Shown: piece after piece, positions 8,280 through 17,328 of the stretch
How the letters are laid out: every line of letters begins with the position of its first letter
Position numbering within the stretch: position 1 is the stretch's first letter
Source of the DNA: Brevibacillus brevis
GTDB taxonomy: Bacteria > Bacillota > Bacilli > Brevibacillales > Brevibacillaceae
NCBI RefSeq assembly: GCF_031583145.1
Contig: NZ_CP134050.1
Location: 2,989,501 to 3,053,500, forward strand
Direction: 5' to 3'
Length of the DNA stretch: 64,000 nucleotides
Made by a program: the position numbers and the translations under genes
Notes under the pieces: model-generated
What the model saw: the letters and a program-made list of their open reading frames with translations, nothing else
Told to the model about the DNA's origin: nothing
Databases searched by the model: none

Positions 8280-8372
8280 CAGAAATCACCTCGTTCTCGC
8301 TTGTCCTCTTCTTTCCAGCAAGATCTGAATTCGGCCGGTACGATATTTCCGTTCGTTCGCGGAGCCCTCCCA

Positions 8373-9782
8373 TCAGCGTATCTTCAGGCTCCGTTTCTTT
8401 CTGACCAAAGTCGAGATATTCACCCCGAGCTTGTCGGCACACTCCTGCAACGTACCGCTCTGCTGTAAAATGCGCTGGATGTACGCCCGCTCGAATTTTT
8501 CCACAGCGTCTTTCAGCGGCACGGCCTGGTCCGTTTCGGCGAGGTGGAGAGGCAGTGTCGCCTGTTTCGTCGTTCGAATGGGGGAGGGGAGTTGGTCAAT
8601 GGCAATTCGTCCGTTTTCGCTCATGTGATATGCGCGTTCCACGACATTTTTCAGCTCGCGCGCGTTTCCCGGCCAATCATACTCCATGAGCGCTTCCAGT
8701 GCCTCCGGCTCCATGCGCATTTCCCGTTGGTACTTTTTCTCCAGCGAGCCGAGAAAGGTAAAGACCAAGGCGGATATGTCCTCGCGGCGCTCACGCAGGG
8801 GAGGAATCGTCAGGGCGAGCACATTGAGCCGATAATACAGATCCTGGCGAAATTGCTTTTTGGCAACCATAGCTTCCAGGTCGCTGTTGGTCGCAGCGAT
8901 GATGCGCATATTGACGTCGCGCGACGATTTGGCCCCCAGCCTGCGGATTTTTCCATCCTGCAGGACATTTAGCAGCTTGACTTGCAGAGGGAAGGGCAGA
9001 TCGCCCACCTCGTCGAGGAATATCGTGCCGCCGTCCGCTAATTCGAACAGACCTTCTTTCGCTTGGCTTGCTCCGGTAAACGCCCCTTTCTCGTACCCAA
9101 ACAGCTCGGATTCGAGCAGGTGATCGGGTATGGCTCCGCAGTTGATCTTGACGAAGTCCCCGGTTCGCCCGCTTTTCGAATGGATATAGCTTGCCAGCAC
9201 GTCCTTGCCGACACCGGATTCCCCCAGCAGCAGGACGGGGGAGTCGTTTTGAGCGAAGCGTTCCGCCAAAGAGACGATGCGAACCATGATTGTGCTGCGA
9301 TAGACCAGCTGTCCTTCGACGTGCAGGTCGTGTTGCATCTGCTCCAGCGCCAGCTGATAGGCGGTGTTGACCTGGCGCGTCTCCTCGAGCTCCAGCTGCA
9401 GCTGGTTCAGCTCGGTGATATCCCGGACGTTTCCGACCACAAAGAGCAGCTCCTGATTCTCATCGAGCACTGGCGTGGCTGTATTGATGGCTTTCCTTCC
9501 GTTGGGGTAGTCGATGACGAGGCTGTGGGTCTGCTTCGTTGAGATCGCCTTTGCGGCAGAAGAGTCCGGTACCAGCTGCTTTTCTTTCTGTTCGACAAAG
9601 CTGTACCGGTTCAATACGTCTGCGGGTACGCCGGTAATTTGAAGATACGCCTCATTGTACAAGAGGACGTACCCGTTGCGGTCGCATATCGCCAGCCCGT
9701 CATGGGAGGTATGGAAAATGGTCGTGATCAGTTTGACGAGTTCCTCGTTGTCGCTCGCCTGATAAAAACGGGTTTGGTTCAT
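8373..9782 (-). CDS. PAS-domain sigma-54-dependent transcriptional activator
   Basis: This 469-residue bacterial enhancer-binding protein has a PAS domain (about residues 15-130), a linker coiled coil, a central AAA+ domain and a C-terminal Fis-type HTH. The AAA+ domain has Walker A GESGVGKD, the sigma-54-contacting GAFTGA loop, Walker B GGTIFLDEVGDL and the arginine finger region LYYRLNVL. The HTH shows LQECADKLGVNISTLVRKKR. The domain order resembles RocR/BkdR-type regulators rather than GAF-type AcoR. AAGGGGGCTCCC precedes ATG 9782. It is divergent from the dehydrogenase operon, which has a sigma-54 promoter and dyads in the shared gap, so it very probably activates that operon in response to a substrate sensed by PAS. 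Confidence 0.9.
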   Translation of the reverse strand: MNQTRFYQASDNEELVKLITTIFHTSHDGLAICDRNGYVLLYNEAYLQITGVPADVLNRYSFVEQKEKQLVPDSSAAKAISTKQTHSLVIDYPNGRKAINTATPVLDENQELLFVVGNVRDITELNQLQLELEETRQVNTAYQLALEQMQHDLHVEGQLVYRSTIMVRIVSLAERFAQNDSPVLLLGESGVGKDVLASYIHSKSGRTGDFVKINCGAIPDHLLESELFGYEKGAFTGASQAKEGLFELADGGTIFLDEVGDLPFPLQVKLLNVLQDGKIRRLGAKSSRDVNMRIIAATNSDLEAMVAKKQFRQDLYYRLNVLALTIPPLRERREDISALVFTFLGSLEKKYQREMRMEPEALEALMEYDWPGNARELKNVVERAYHMSENGRIAIDQLPSPIRTTKQATLPLHLAETDQAVPLKDAVEKFERAYIQRILQQSGTLQECADKLGVNISTLVRKKRSLKIR

Positions 9783-9825
9783 GGGAGCCCCCTTTGTCCG
9801 CGGTTGAAATCAAAATAGTCAGAAT

Positions 9826-9889
9826 TGATCATTCTTGCGCAAGATTGCCTATGCAAAAATGATCATAGAACCACAATTGCTGCGCAATT
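9826..9889. promoter_or_regulatory. Upstream activator sites for the sigma-54 regulator
   Basis: Three dyads cluster here. TGATCATT at 9826-9833 and AATGATCA at 9858-9865 form a perfect inverted repeat, which encloses the palindrome CTTGCGCAAG at 9834-9843. A second TTGC/GCAA dyad, AATTGC-TGC-GCAATT, lies at 9875-9889. They sit 16-80 bases upstream of the -24 element, where enhancer sites of sigma-54 activators are found. Confidence 0.6.
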
Positions 9890-9904
9890 CGACATCGATT
9901 CCTT

Positions 9905-9920
9905 TGGCATGAAAATTGCT
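9905..9920 (+). promoter_or_regulatory. Sigma-54 (-24/-12) promoter
   Basis: TGGCATGAAAATTGCT matches the TGGCACG-N4-TTGCW consensus with the invariant GG (9906-9907) and GC (9918-9919) exactly 12 bases apart. Transcription should start near 9931, giving a leader of about 33 bases before the E1alpha ATG. Confidence 0.85.
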
Positions 9921-9963
9921 GATTTGAATTTTCGGAACGATTCGGAAAGAGAGGGATGTGTGA

Positions 9964-11031
9964 ATGCTTCCATTATATCAGGTATTGACCCCGGAGGGTG
10001 AACTGGCGCAAGACATCCATGGATCGCTCGACGAAGCCACGATGATAAAAATGTATGAGAATATGGTGACTGTACGCATGTTTGACCGCAAGTCCATCAA
10101 CCTGCAGCGGCAGGGGAGAATGGGCACCTATGCTCCGTTTGAAGGCCAGGAGGCTTCCCAGGTAGGAAGTGCGATGGCCCTCGCTCCCGGCGATTGGCTG
10201 TTCCCGACCTACCGCGATCACGCTGCGGCCATCGTGCACGGCCAATCCATGGCTCGCGTGTTTCTCTACTGGATGGGACATATGGAAGGGAGCCTCAGCC
10301 CAAAGGATCTGCACATCATGCCTCCGTGTGTGCCGATCGCGACACAGCTCGTCCATGCAGTCGGGACGGCCTGGGCGAGCAAGCTCAAGAACGAGCAACA
10401 GGTCAGTCTCGCTTACTTCGGCGATGGAGCGACTTCGGAAGGCGATTTTCACGAAGCGTTAAACTTCGCCGGCGTCTTTCAAACCCCCACGATCTTCTTC
10501 TGTCAAAACAATGGCTATGCCATCAGCGTACCTTTTTCGCAGCAGTCTGCTTCCAAGACAATTGCGCAGCGGGGGGCGGCTTATGACATTCCTGGAGTGA
10601 GGATCGATGGAAACGACATTTTTGCCGTTTGGATGACAATGAAGGAAGCGAAAGAACGTGCGTTGGCAGGAAAAGGGCCGACACTGATCGAGGCGATCAC
10701 CTTCCGTTACGGTGCCCATACGACTGCTGACGATCCGAAAAAATACAGAGATCAGGAACAAGTGGCTGAGCAGTGGCGGCGGGAGCGCGATCCAATCGCA
10801 CGGCTTCGGACGTATTTGGAAAGAAGCGGGCTCTGGAACGAGCAGAAGGAAAACGAGCTGACAGCAACAGCGGGAGCCAAAATCGATGCCGCGCTGGCCG
10901 AAGCGGAGAGCTACCCGAAATCCCGTCCGGAAGACATGTTCCAGCACGTCTACGCTGAACCGACGTGGATGGCATCGGAACAGAAAAACGAGCTCGTGCA
11001 GCCTGCCAAAAAGGAGGATATTCCTGCATGA
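9964..11031 (+). CDS. 2-oxoacid dehydrogenase E1 component, alpha subunit
   Basis: This 355-residue thiamine-diphosphate enzyme subunit decarboxylates a 2-oxoacid (or cleaves acetoin) and passes the acyl group to E2. The ThDP-binding motif is GDGATSEGDFHEALNFAG...QNNGYAIS, with the phosphorylation-loop region RYGAHTTADDPKKYR near residue 255. It resembles Bacillus PdhA in length and in the YAPFEGQEASQ segment. It is the first gene of the sigma-54 operon; its stop overlaps the E1beta ATG (ATGA at 11028-11031). Substrate could be pyruvate, acetoin or branched-chain 2-oxoacids. The sigma-54 control favours an inducible catabolic complex over the housekeeping pyruvate dehydrogenase. Confidence 0.9.
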   Translation: MLPLYQVLTPEGELAQDIHGSLDEATMIKMYENMVTVRMFDRKSINLQRQGRMGTYAPFEGQEASQVGSAMALAPGDWLFPTYRDHAAAIVHGQSMARVFLYWMGHMEGSLSPKDLHIMPPCVPIATQLVHAVGTAWASKLKNEQQVSLAYFGDGATSEGDFHEALNFAGVFQTPTIFFCQNNGYAISVPFSQQSASKTIAQRGAAYDIPGVRIDGNDIFAVWMTMKEAKERALAGKGPTLIEAITFRYGAHTTADDPKKYRDQEQVAEQWRRERDPIARLRTYLERSGLWNEQKENELTATAGAKIDAALAEAESYPKSRPEDMFQHVYAEPTWMASEQKNELVQPAKKEDIPA

Positions 11032-12011
11032 AACGCAAACTGACGATGGTTCAGGCGATTACAGAGGCGATGGACCAGAAAATGGCGGAAGACTCCCGAA
11101 TCATGCTGCTTGGTGAAGATGTGGGTATGAACGGTGGCGTGTTTCGGGCGACGGAAGATCTCCTGAACAAATACGGGGCGAATCGGGTGGTGGATACGCC
11201 GCTTTCGGAAGCGGGAATCATCGGCGCAGCCATTGGCCTGGCGATGAATGGGCTGATCCCGGTCGTGGAGATCCAGTTTTTGGCTTTCATCTATCCAGGC
11301 TTCGAGCAGATCGTCTCGCACGCTGCCCGCATGCGATACCGGACCCGCGGCCAATACCATGTGCCGCTCGTGATTCGTACGCCCTACGGGGCAGGCATCC
11401 GCGGGCCCGAGCTGCATTCGGAGAGCGTGGAGACGTTTTTTGCCCACGTACCCGGGTTGAAAGTGGTCGCCCCGAGCAACCCTTACGATGCGAAAGGTCT
11501 GCTGGTATCCGCGATGGAGGACCCGGATCCGGTCATTTTCTTGGAACCGACCAAGCTGTACCGGGCTTTCAAGGAAGAAGTGCCGGAGGAGTTGTACCGC
11601 GTGCCGATCGGGAAAGCCAAGGTCGTGCGCCAGGGAACCGACTTGTCCATTTTCGCCTGGGGGGCGATGCTCCGTGTGGCAGAAGACGCTGCGAAGCAAA
11701 TGGAGCGTGAACAGGGAGTGAGCTGCGAGGTCATCGACCTTCGAACGATCTACCCGTTGGATCGCGATGCCATCGTGCAATCGGTAAAGAAGACGGGGCG
11801 TGCGCTCGTCGTGCACGAAGCCCACAAAACGGCAGGCATGGGGGCGGAGATCATCTCCATCATCAACGATGAAGCGCTGATTTACTTGAAGGCGCCCGTG
11901 AAGCGCGTCACCGGCTTTGACGTACCGGTTCCTCAATTCAGCATCGAGGACGATTACTTGCCGACCCCTGCCCGCGTCATGAACGGAATTATGGAAACGC
12001 TTACGTTTTAA
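11028..12011 (+). CDS. 2-oxoacid dehydrogenase E1 component, beta subunit
   Basis: This 327-residue partner of the alpha subunit completes the alpha2beta2 E1 enzyme. It opens with LTMVQAITEAMDQKM and has LLGEDVGMNGGVFRAT, DTPLSEAGIIGAAIGLAMNG and the C-terminal transketolase domain with VVHEAHKTAGMGAEI. Family length is normal. AAGGAGG lies ten bases before ATG 11028, which overlaps the alpha-subunit stop, so the subunits are made in balance by coupling. The frame is open upstream, but the ribosome site and family start fix ATG 11028. Confidence 0.92.
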   Translation: MKRKLTMVQAITEAMDQKMAEDSRIMLLGEDVGMNGGVFRATEDLLNKYGANRVVDTPLSEAGIIGAAIGLAMNGLIPVVEIQFLAFIYPGFEQIVSHAARMRYRTRGQYHVPLVIRTPYGAGIRGPELHSESVETFFAHVPGLKVVAPSNPYDAKGLLVSAMEDPDPVIFLEPTKLYRAFKEEVPEELYRVPIGKAKVVRQGTDLSIFAWGAMLRVAEDAAKQMEREQGVSCEVIDLRTIYPLDRDAIVQSVKKTGRALVVHEAHKTAGMGAEIISIINDEALIYLKAPVKRVTGFDVPVPQFSIEDDYLPTPARVMNGIMETLTF

Positions 12012-12027
12012 AGGAGGAGCGAGGGCA

Positions 12028-13311
12028 ATGGTGGAGTTTAAGCTTCCTGATGTGGGGGAAGGGATGCACGAAGGCGAAATCGTGAAGGTTCTGGTACAGG
12101 CGGGCGAAAGCGTCACGGAGGACCAGCCGCTGCTGGAAGTGCAGACGGATAAGGTCAATGCAGAACTGTCTGCGCCTGCTGCAGGCGTCGTTCAACAGAT
12201 TTTCGTAACCGAGGGAGAGACGGTGGAAGTAGGCGCGACCCTGCTCGTCATCGATACGGGATCGGGAGCGGACTCAAAGGAGCAAGAGGATCCGGCTTTA
12301 TCCGCTCCCACGCCGGATCAAGCGAAGGAAACGGCGGCTTCCGTACCTTCCCGCCACGAAGTGCGGCGCTCGCTGGCTACGCCGTATGTCCGCCAGCTGG
12401 CTCGGGAGCTGAATGTGGATATCGAGCAGGTTCAGGGTACGGGAAAAGCGGGAAGGGTGACGGAGGAGGACGTTCGCCGCTTCACAAATGCCAAGGCTGA
12501 AACAGTCAAAACAGCTGCTTCGCAAGCGGCTAAACATCCGCAAGGTACGCCCGGGGTGAAACAGACGGCAGCGGTCGCCTCTTCGCAACGGGAAAAGCCG
12601 GGACATGAGATGATCGAGCGCCTGCCTTTGAAGGGAATCCGGAAAAAAATTGCGGAACACCTGGTGAAGTCCGTTTCGGTCATCCCGCATGTCACGTCCG
12701 TCGACGAACTGGAAATGGAAGGGCTGTACGAATGGCGGGAGAGACTGAAGCCGTATGCGAGCAAGCGCAATATCAAGCTGACCTACTTGCCGTTTTTCAT
12801 CAAGGCTCTGGTCATCGCCCTGCAGGAATTCCCGGTGATGAACGCTTCCATCGACGACGAAACCAATGAGATTTTGCTCAAGCGCTTCTACCATATCGGC
12901 ATCGCGACGGATACGCCGGACGGGTTGATCGTCCCGGTCATCAAGGATGCGGACCGCAAATCGCTCTTTCAGATCGCTGACGAGATCAGTCGGCTCGCCC
13001 AGTCCGCGCGAGAAGGCAAGCTGACGCTGGATCAGATCACTGGCGGGACGTTTACGATCAGCAACGTGGGGGCCATCGGCGGACTGCAGGCGACTCCCAT
13101 CATTAACCACCCCGAAGTCGCCATATTGAGCCTGCACAAAATGGAGAAGCGATGGGTCGTTCGCGACGATGAAGGTGTCATACGCCGGATGATGAACCTC
13201 TCTCTTTCCTTTGACCACCGCTTGATCGACGGAGTGACGGCCGTGCGCTTTACCAATCGAATCAAGGAATTGCTGGAAGATCCGAATCTGTTGTTTGCGG
13301 AGATGGTATAG
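12028..13311 (+). CDS. Dihydrolipoyl acyltransferase E2 component
   Basis: This 427-residue protein has one N-terminal lipoyl domain (residues 1-78, lipoyl lysine K42 in QTDKVNAE), an Ala/Pro/Lys-rich linker, a peripheral subunit-binding domain at about residues 112-150 (ATPYVRQLARELNVDIEQV), a second linker, and a catalytic CoA acyltransferase domain from about residue 195 ending in FDHRLIDG with the catalytic His. A single lipoyl domain is typical of acetoin and branched-chain complexes as well as of some pyruvate complexes, so it does not settle the substrate. AAAGGAGGAG precedes ATG 12028. Confidence 0.92.
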   Translation: MVEFKLPDVGEGMHEGEIVKVLVQAGESVTEDQPLLEVQTDKVNAELSAPAAGVVQQIFVTEGETVEVGATLLVIDTGSGADSKEQEDPALSAPTPDQAKETAASVPSRHEVRRSLATPYVRQLARELNVDIEQVQGTGKAGRVTEEDVRRFTNAKAETVKTAASQAAKHPQGTPGVKQTAAVASSQREKPGHEMIERLPLKGIRKKIAEHLVKSVSVIPHVTSVDELEMEGLYEWRERLKPYASKRNIKLTYLPFFIKALVIALQEFPVMNASIDDETNEILLKRFYHIGIATDTPDGLIVPVIKDADRKSLFQIADEISRLAQSAREGKLTLDQITGGTFTISNVGAIGGLQATPIINHPEVAILSLHKMEKRWVVRDDEGVIRRMMNLSLSFDHRLIDGVTAVRFTNRIKELLEDPNLLFAEMV

Positions 13312-14739
13312 ATGGTAGTCGGTGAAGTAGCTGTGGAAACAGACGTAGTTGTCATCGGGGGCGGCCCGGGGGGATACGCTGCAGCGATACGGCTCGGTCA
13401 GTTGGGATTCTCCGTGGTCCTGGTAGAAAAGGAAGCGCTTGGCGGCGTCTGCCTGAATCGCGGGTGCATTCCATCCAAAGCGCTGATTCATGCTGCATGC
13501 GAGTTCGCGAAGCTGACGGGTTTGGCAAAGCTGGGAATTCACCTGCCGGAAGGAACGCCTGCGTTTCACATGTCGGGGTGGCAGGCGTGGAAGGAATCGG
13601 TTGTCGGGCAACTGAGCAGCGGAGTGGAACAGCTCTGCCACGCGAACGGCGTCACGGTGGTCAAAGGCACAGGAGCCTTTTTGTCAGATGATCGGATCGG
13701 GGTGGAAACCGGTCGCGATTTTGAGACCTACAAATTCCGCCATGCAATCATCGCTACAGGATCTCGTCCATTCGCGCCGGCATTTCTGAAACCGGACGGG
13801 AAAAACATCCTGGATTCTACGGATGCGTTGAATTTGCGGAAAGTCCCCGCGGCGCTCGCGATTATCGGCGGGGGATACATCGGAATGGAGCTGGGGATGG
13901 CTTTTGCCAAACTGGGCAGCAGCGTGACGGTGGTGGAGGCAGCGGAGCGCGTCTTGCCGCAGACGGGAGCACATCTCGTGCAGGAGGTAGTGAAACAGGC
14001 AAAAAAACGGGGCATGAAGATAAAAACCGGGACAAAGGTAGAGTCTGTCTTTGCCGGGGAGGAGGGGGTCTCACTCGAACTTGTATCCGAACGAGAGGGG
14101 CGTGAACAGATTTCCGCGGACAAGGCTTTGGTCACGATCGGGCGGTTGCCCAACACAGGCGAAATCGGTCTGACTCAGGCGGGGGTGGAGGTGGACGAGC
14201 GAGGCTACATCTGCGTCGACGAAGCGGGCCGCACAAACAAGCCGAACATCTTCGCGATTGGCGACGTGACGACTGGTCCTGCACTTGCTCACCGCGCCGC
14301 CAAACAAGGAATCGTGGCTGCCGAAGTGATCGCCGGAATGCCCAGCCGAATGGATTCACCCTATATACCCTACGTGATCTTTACGGAGCCGCAGATCGCC
14401 GGAGTAGGCTTGACGCGAGAAGAAGCACTGCAGCTAGGGTACCGTGTCAAAGCAGCCACGTTCCCGTATCGGGCCAATGGGAAAGCCTTGGCCATCGATG
14501 AGAAAGAAGGCTTCGCGGAAGTCGTCGTGGACGAGCAGACACATCTTCTCCTGGGGATGCACGCAGTAGGGGCAGACGCCTCCAACCTGATCGGCGAAGG
14601 CGTGCTCGCCCTTGAGCTGGCAGCGCGCGTGGAAGATCTGGCGCTGACCGTCCATCCGCATCCGACGCTGAGCGAGGTCTGGCTCGAGGCGGCAGAAGCT
14701 GCTCTGGGTCACGCCATCCACATCGTCAACAAGAAGTGA
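13312..14739 (+). CDS. lpdA: Dihydrolipoyl dehydrogenase E3 component
   Basis: This 475-residue flavoenzyme reoxidises the lipoyl group of E2 with NAD. It has the FAD motif GGGPGGYAAAIRLGQLG, the redox disulfide C47/C52 in GGVCLNRGCIPSK, the NAD-binding GGGYIGMELG, the second FAD motif FAIGDVTTGPALAHRA and the C-terminal HPHPTLSE with the catalytic His. It begins at the base after the E2 stop, with GCGGAGATGG upstream as its ribosome site. Being the last gene of a four-gene operon, it is dedicated to this complex. Confidence 0.93.
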   Translation: MVVGEVAVETDVVVIGGGPGGYAAAIRLGQLGFSVVLVEKEALGGVCLNRGCIPSKALIHAACEFAKLTGLAKLGIHLPEGTPAFHMSGWQAWKESVVGQLSSGVEQLCHANGVTVVKGTGAFLSDDRIGVETGRDFETYKFRHAIIATGSRPFAPAFLKPDGKNILDSTDALNLRKVPAALAIIGGGYIGMELGMAFAKLGSSVTVVEAAERVLPQTGAHLVQEVVKQAKKRGMKIKTGTKVESVFAGEEGVSLELVSEREGREQISADKALVTIGRLPNTGEIGLTQAGVEVDERGYICVDEAGRTNKPNIFAIGDVTTGPALAHRAAKQGIVAAEVIAGMPSRMDSPYIPYVIFTEPQIAGVGLTREEALQLGYRVKAATFPYRANGKALAIDEKEGFAEVVVDEQTHLLLGMHAVGADASNLIGEGVLALELAARVEDLALTVHPHPTLSEVWLEAAEAALGHAIHIVNKK

Positions 14740-14765
14740 ATCGAGCGAGGAAGCGTAAAGATGAC

Positions 14766-14806
14766 AACCTCCTGAACGACACGCGGGTCGGAAAGGAGGT
14801 TTTTTG
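14766..14806 (+). terminator. Rho-independent terminator of the dehydrogenase operon
   Basis: AACCTCCT at 14766-14773 pairs with AGGAGGTT at 14794-14801 and is followed by TTTTT. Confidence 0.85.
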
Positions 14807-14890
14807 TCAGCCAAAACGCTTTCAGACAGTCGTCTGTTCCACGGACATGCCCTTCTACGGTCTCCTCCAGTTCATCCGGGTTATTCGAAG

Positions 14891-14927
14891 ACTGTATCGA
14901 TACAGTTGAGGCTTTCTCTATTATAAT
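14891..14927 (+). promoter_or_regulatory. Palindromic operator over the MocR-gene promoter
   Basis: ACTGTATCGATACAGT at 14891-14906 is a perfect 16-bp palindrome. TATAAT at 14922-14927 is a consensus -10; a 17-base spacing puts the -35 (GATACA at 14899) inside the palindrome. A factor bound here would directly control RNA polymerase access, which suits autoregulation by the GntR domain of the gene that follows. Confidence 0.6.
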
Positions 14928-14950
14928 GTAGGGAGAGAGGGGGCGACGGC

Positions 14951-16291
14951 ATGAAAAAATTCATGTCCATACAGTCCGATCTGGAGCGCAAACTGCAGGA
15001 AGGCCATTACCGGTCAGGGGAAAAGCTGCCCTCCGTTCGGGATGCCGCGAAAATGTACGGATGCAGCATCAGCACGATCATCCGGGCTTATGCCGAATTG
15101 GAAAGCCGCCATGCGATCTATTCGATACCGCAGAGCGGCTATTATGTGGTGGAAAAGCCGGGAGGTCAGGAACATGCCGTACCCAAAAAAGATATCGACT
15201 TCGCTTCCGCGTCGCCGGATGTGGATGCGTTTCCCTATTTGGATTTCCAGCATTGCCTGAACAAGGCGATCGATACCTATAAATACCATCTGTTTACCTA
15301 CGGGGAACCGAAAGGACTGGAAAGCCTGAGGCACAGACTAGTCTCTCACTTGGCGGACCATCAGGTGTTTGCGCATGCCGAGCGGATTGTCGTGACGTCC
15401 GGTATTCAGCAGGCATTGGAAATCCTGGCGAAGATGCCGTTTCCCAATGGGAACCGAACGATTTTGGTGGAACAGCCGAGTTACGATCTGTATTTGCGAT
15501 TTTTGGAGGCGGAAGAAATCCCGGTCACCGGAATCGCCCGCAGCGCGTCGGGAATCGATTTGCGAGAGTTGGAGGAAAAGTTCAAATCGGGCGGGATCAA
15601 ATTCTTTTACACGATGTCGCGATACCATAATCCGCTGGGGACTTCTTACACTGTCGAAGAGCGGAAAGCAATCGCCAGCCTGGCCAGCAAGTACGATGTA
15701 TATGTCGTAGAAGACGACTATATGGCCGACCTGGGGGAAGAACGGGGGTTTGACCCCATTTACGCATACAACCGAACCGCCCACGTCGTGTATTTGAAAA
15801 GCTTTTCAAAGATCATCTTCCCAGGTCTCCGTTTGGGAGCCGCCGTTTTGCCGGGACCGCTGCTGGATGCCTTTTCCGCTCACAAACGGTATGCCGACAC
15901 CTCGCTGTTGTCCCAGGCAGCGCTGGAAGTGTACATCAAAAATGGCATGTACGAGAGGCATAAGCGGACGATTTCCAGGAAGTACGCCACACGGTTGAAC
16001 GTACTCGCTGAGGCTTTGCAACCATACGTGAATGCCGGATGGGTCCACACGTCCGGTGTCAGCTCGTGGGTATACCTACAGCTGAGGCTGCCGCAAACGG
16101 TGAATGTGGAGCGGCTGACTCAGCGGCTTGCGGCCCGAAAGATCAGCGTGATGCCTGGAAAGCCGTTTTATCTTTCGAGCTGGATGGAACGGGAAAAGTT
16201 TTTGCGGATCAGCATCTCCCGGGCACAGGTTGAACAAATCCCGTCCGGGGTAGAAGCCATCATGGAGGAGATTCGCAGGGGAGGCTCGTAG
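14951..16291 (+). CDS. MocR-family (GntR-aminotransferase) regulator
   Basis: This 446-residue protein fuses an N-terminal GntR winged helix (residues 1-70, with SGEKLPSVRDAAKMYGCSIS) to a class I aminotransferase-like domain. The pyridoxal-phosphate lysine is in YLKSFSKIIFPGLRLG, and NPLG and EDDY motifs are present. MocR proteins use PLP or a PLP-amino-acid adduct as effector and usually regulate rather than transaminate. GGGAGAGAGGGGG precedes ATG 14951. An HpcH/HpaI aldolase gene follows after 80 bases on the same strand and is a plausible target. Confidence 0.88.
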   Translation: MKKFMSIQSDLERKLQEGHYRSGEKLPSVRDAAKMYGCSISTIIRAYAELESRHAIYSIPQSGYYVVEKPGGQEHAVPKKDIDFASASPDVDAFPYLDFQHCLNKAIDTYKYHLFTYGEPKGLESLRHRLVSHLADHQVFAHAERIVVTSGIQQALEILAKMPFPNGNRTILVEQPSYDLYLRFLEAEEIPVTGIARSASGIDLRELEEKFKSGGIKFFYTMSRYHNPLGTSYTVEERKAIASLASKYDVYVVEDDYMADLGEERGFDPIYAYNRTAHVVYLKSFSKIIFPGLRLGAAVLPGPLLDAFSAHKRYADTSLLSQAALEVYIKNGMYERHKRTISRKYATRLNVLAEALQPYVNAGWVHTSGVSSWVYLQLRLPQTVNVERLTQRLAARKISVMPGKPFYLSSWMEREKFLRISISRAQVEQIPSGVEAIMEEIRRGGS

Positions 16292-16371
16292 AACGGAAGT
16301 GAAGATCGCTTTTCAGCAGGCAGGAAAAAGACTGAAACGGACAGAATGATCTGGTAAACGGGGGGTGTTGG

Positions 16372-17142
16372 ATGATGATGGAAAATCCAGTGAAACAAAA
16401 ACTGCGAAATGGCGAGAAAACAGTAGGAGCGTTTCTCGGAATCTACTGTCCCGAGCTGGTTGAAATGATCGGCTATTCCGGCTTTGAATTCATCATTATC
16501 GATGATGAGCACGGAGCTTTCAGTCCGAGGGAGCTGGAACACATGATTCGGGCGGCGGAAAACGTAAACCTCGTTCCGATCGTCCGCGTCTCCTACGATC
16601 CGTCCGGTATCCAGAAAGCATTGGACCGTGGAGCCAAAGGAATCCAGGTCCCGATGGTCAATTCAAAGGAAGAGGCAGAGCAGGTGATCCGCCGTGCGAA
16701 ATTTCCGCCTGCCGGGCAGAGAGGGGCGGCTTTCATCACAAGACCTGCGCGCTACGGGCTTGATCACGGAAAGCCGTATGTGGATGCGGCAGATGAAAAC
16801 GTCCTGGTGATTGTGCATATCGAGACGCCTGAAGCAGTGGAACGCTTTGAGGAAATCGTTGGCGTGCCTGGCATTGATCTGGCTTTCATTGGTCCCACGG
16901 ACTTATCGATTTCCATGGGGTACAAAGAAGAGGGAGCGAGCCATCCGGAGGTGCAGAAAACGATCCGGCAGCTGCACGAACGCGCTCGCAAGCAAAACAT
17001 CCCGCTCGGCACGATCGTAGCGAATGCGGCTGGCGTGCGCCAGGAACTGGAAGCGGGTACTTCTCTGGTGGCCGTGGTCGTTACGTCGGTCATCATGTCT
17101 GCTTTTACCGAATTGGTGAAGGCGGAGTCCGAGTGGAAATAG
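16372..17142 (+). CDS. HpcH/HpaI-family class II aldolase
   Basis: This 256-residue metal-dependent aldolase cleaves 4-hydroxy-2-oxoacids to pyruvate (or a related 2-oxoacid) and an aldehyde. Motifs are IIDDEHGAFSPRELEHMIRA, the PIVRV strand with the substrate Arg, GAKGIQVPMV, VIVHIETPEAVERFEEI with the metal-binding Glu, and IDLAFIGPTDLSISMG with the metal-binding Asp. The fold and length match 4-hydroxy-2-oxoheptanedioate and 2-keto-3-deoxy-sugar-acid aldolases, which this sequence cannot separate. Three consecutive in-frame ATG codons start at 16372 after GGGGGGTG; the first is used. It is probably co-transcribed with the MocR gene. Confidence 0.88.
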   Translation: MMMENPVKQKLRNGEKTVGAFLGIYCPELVEMIGYSGFEFIIIDDEHGAFSPRELEHMIRAAENVNLVPIVRVSYDPSGIQKALDRGAKGIQVPMVNSKEEAEQVIRRAKFPPAGQRGAAFITRPARYGLDHGKPYVDAADENVLVIVHIETPEAVERFEEIVGVPGIDLAFIGPTDLSISMGYKEEGASHPEVQKTIRQLHERARKQNIPLGTIVANAAGVRQELEAGTSLVAVVVTSVIMSAFTELVKAESEWK

Positions 17143-17237
17143 CCCGTCATTTGCGGGGGAGTGAGGAGACGGGGGGAACGGCTGCTTCTTTTGGGGAGCA
17201 AACCTCGGACCGAACTCAGAGAAAGAGAACGAGAAAG

Positions 17238-17265
17238 CCGGGGAGAAGCCGCTCCCCGGTTTTTT
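17238..17265 (+). terminator. Rho-independent terminator
   Basis: CCGGGGAG at 17238-17245 and CTCCCCGG at 17252-17259 form a perfect 8-bp stem followed by TTTTTT. Confidence 0.92.
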
Positions 17266-17328
17266 AGGTGCTTCGTTGGCTGGACATGAAGGAGTGCAAA
17301 CGATTGCTCGGGTAAACGACTCGCGTAT

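Noticed and set aside
7521..8468. A 315-codon plus-strand frame opposite the LuxR-type gene
   Set aside because: The LuxR gene has a good ribosome site and full HTH; the opposite frame shows no family features.
12298..13641. A 447-codon minus-strand frame across the E2/E3 genes
   Set aside because: It is antisense to the dehydrogenase operon, with no domain or start context; it arises from GC-biased third positions.
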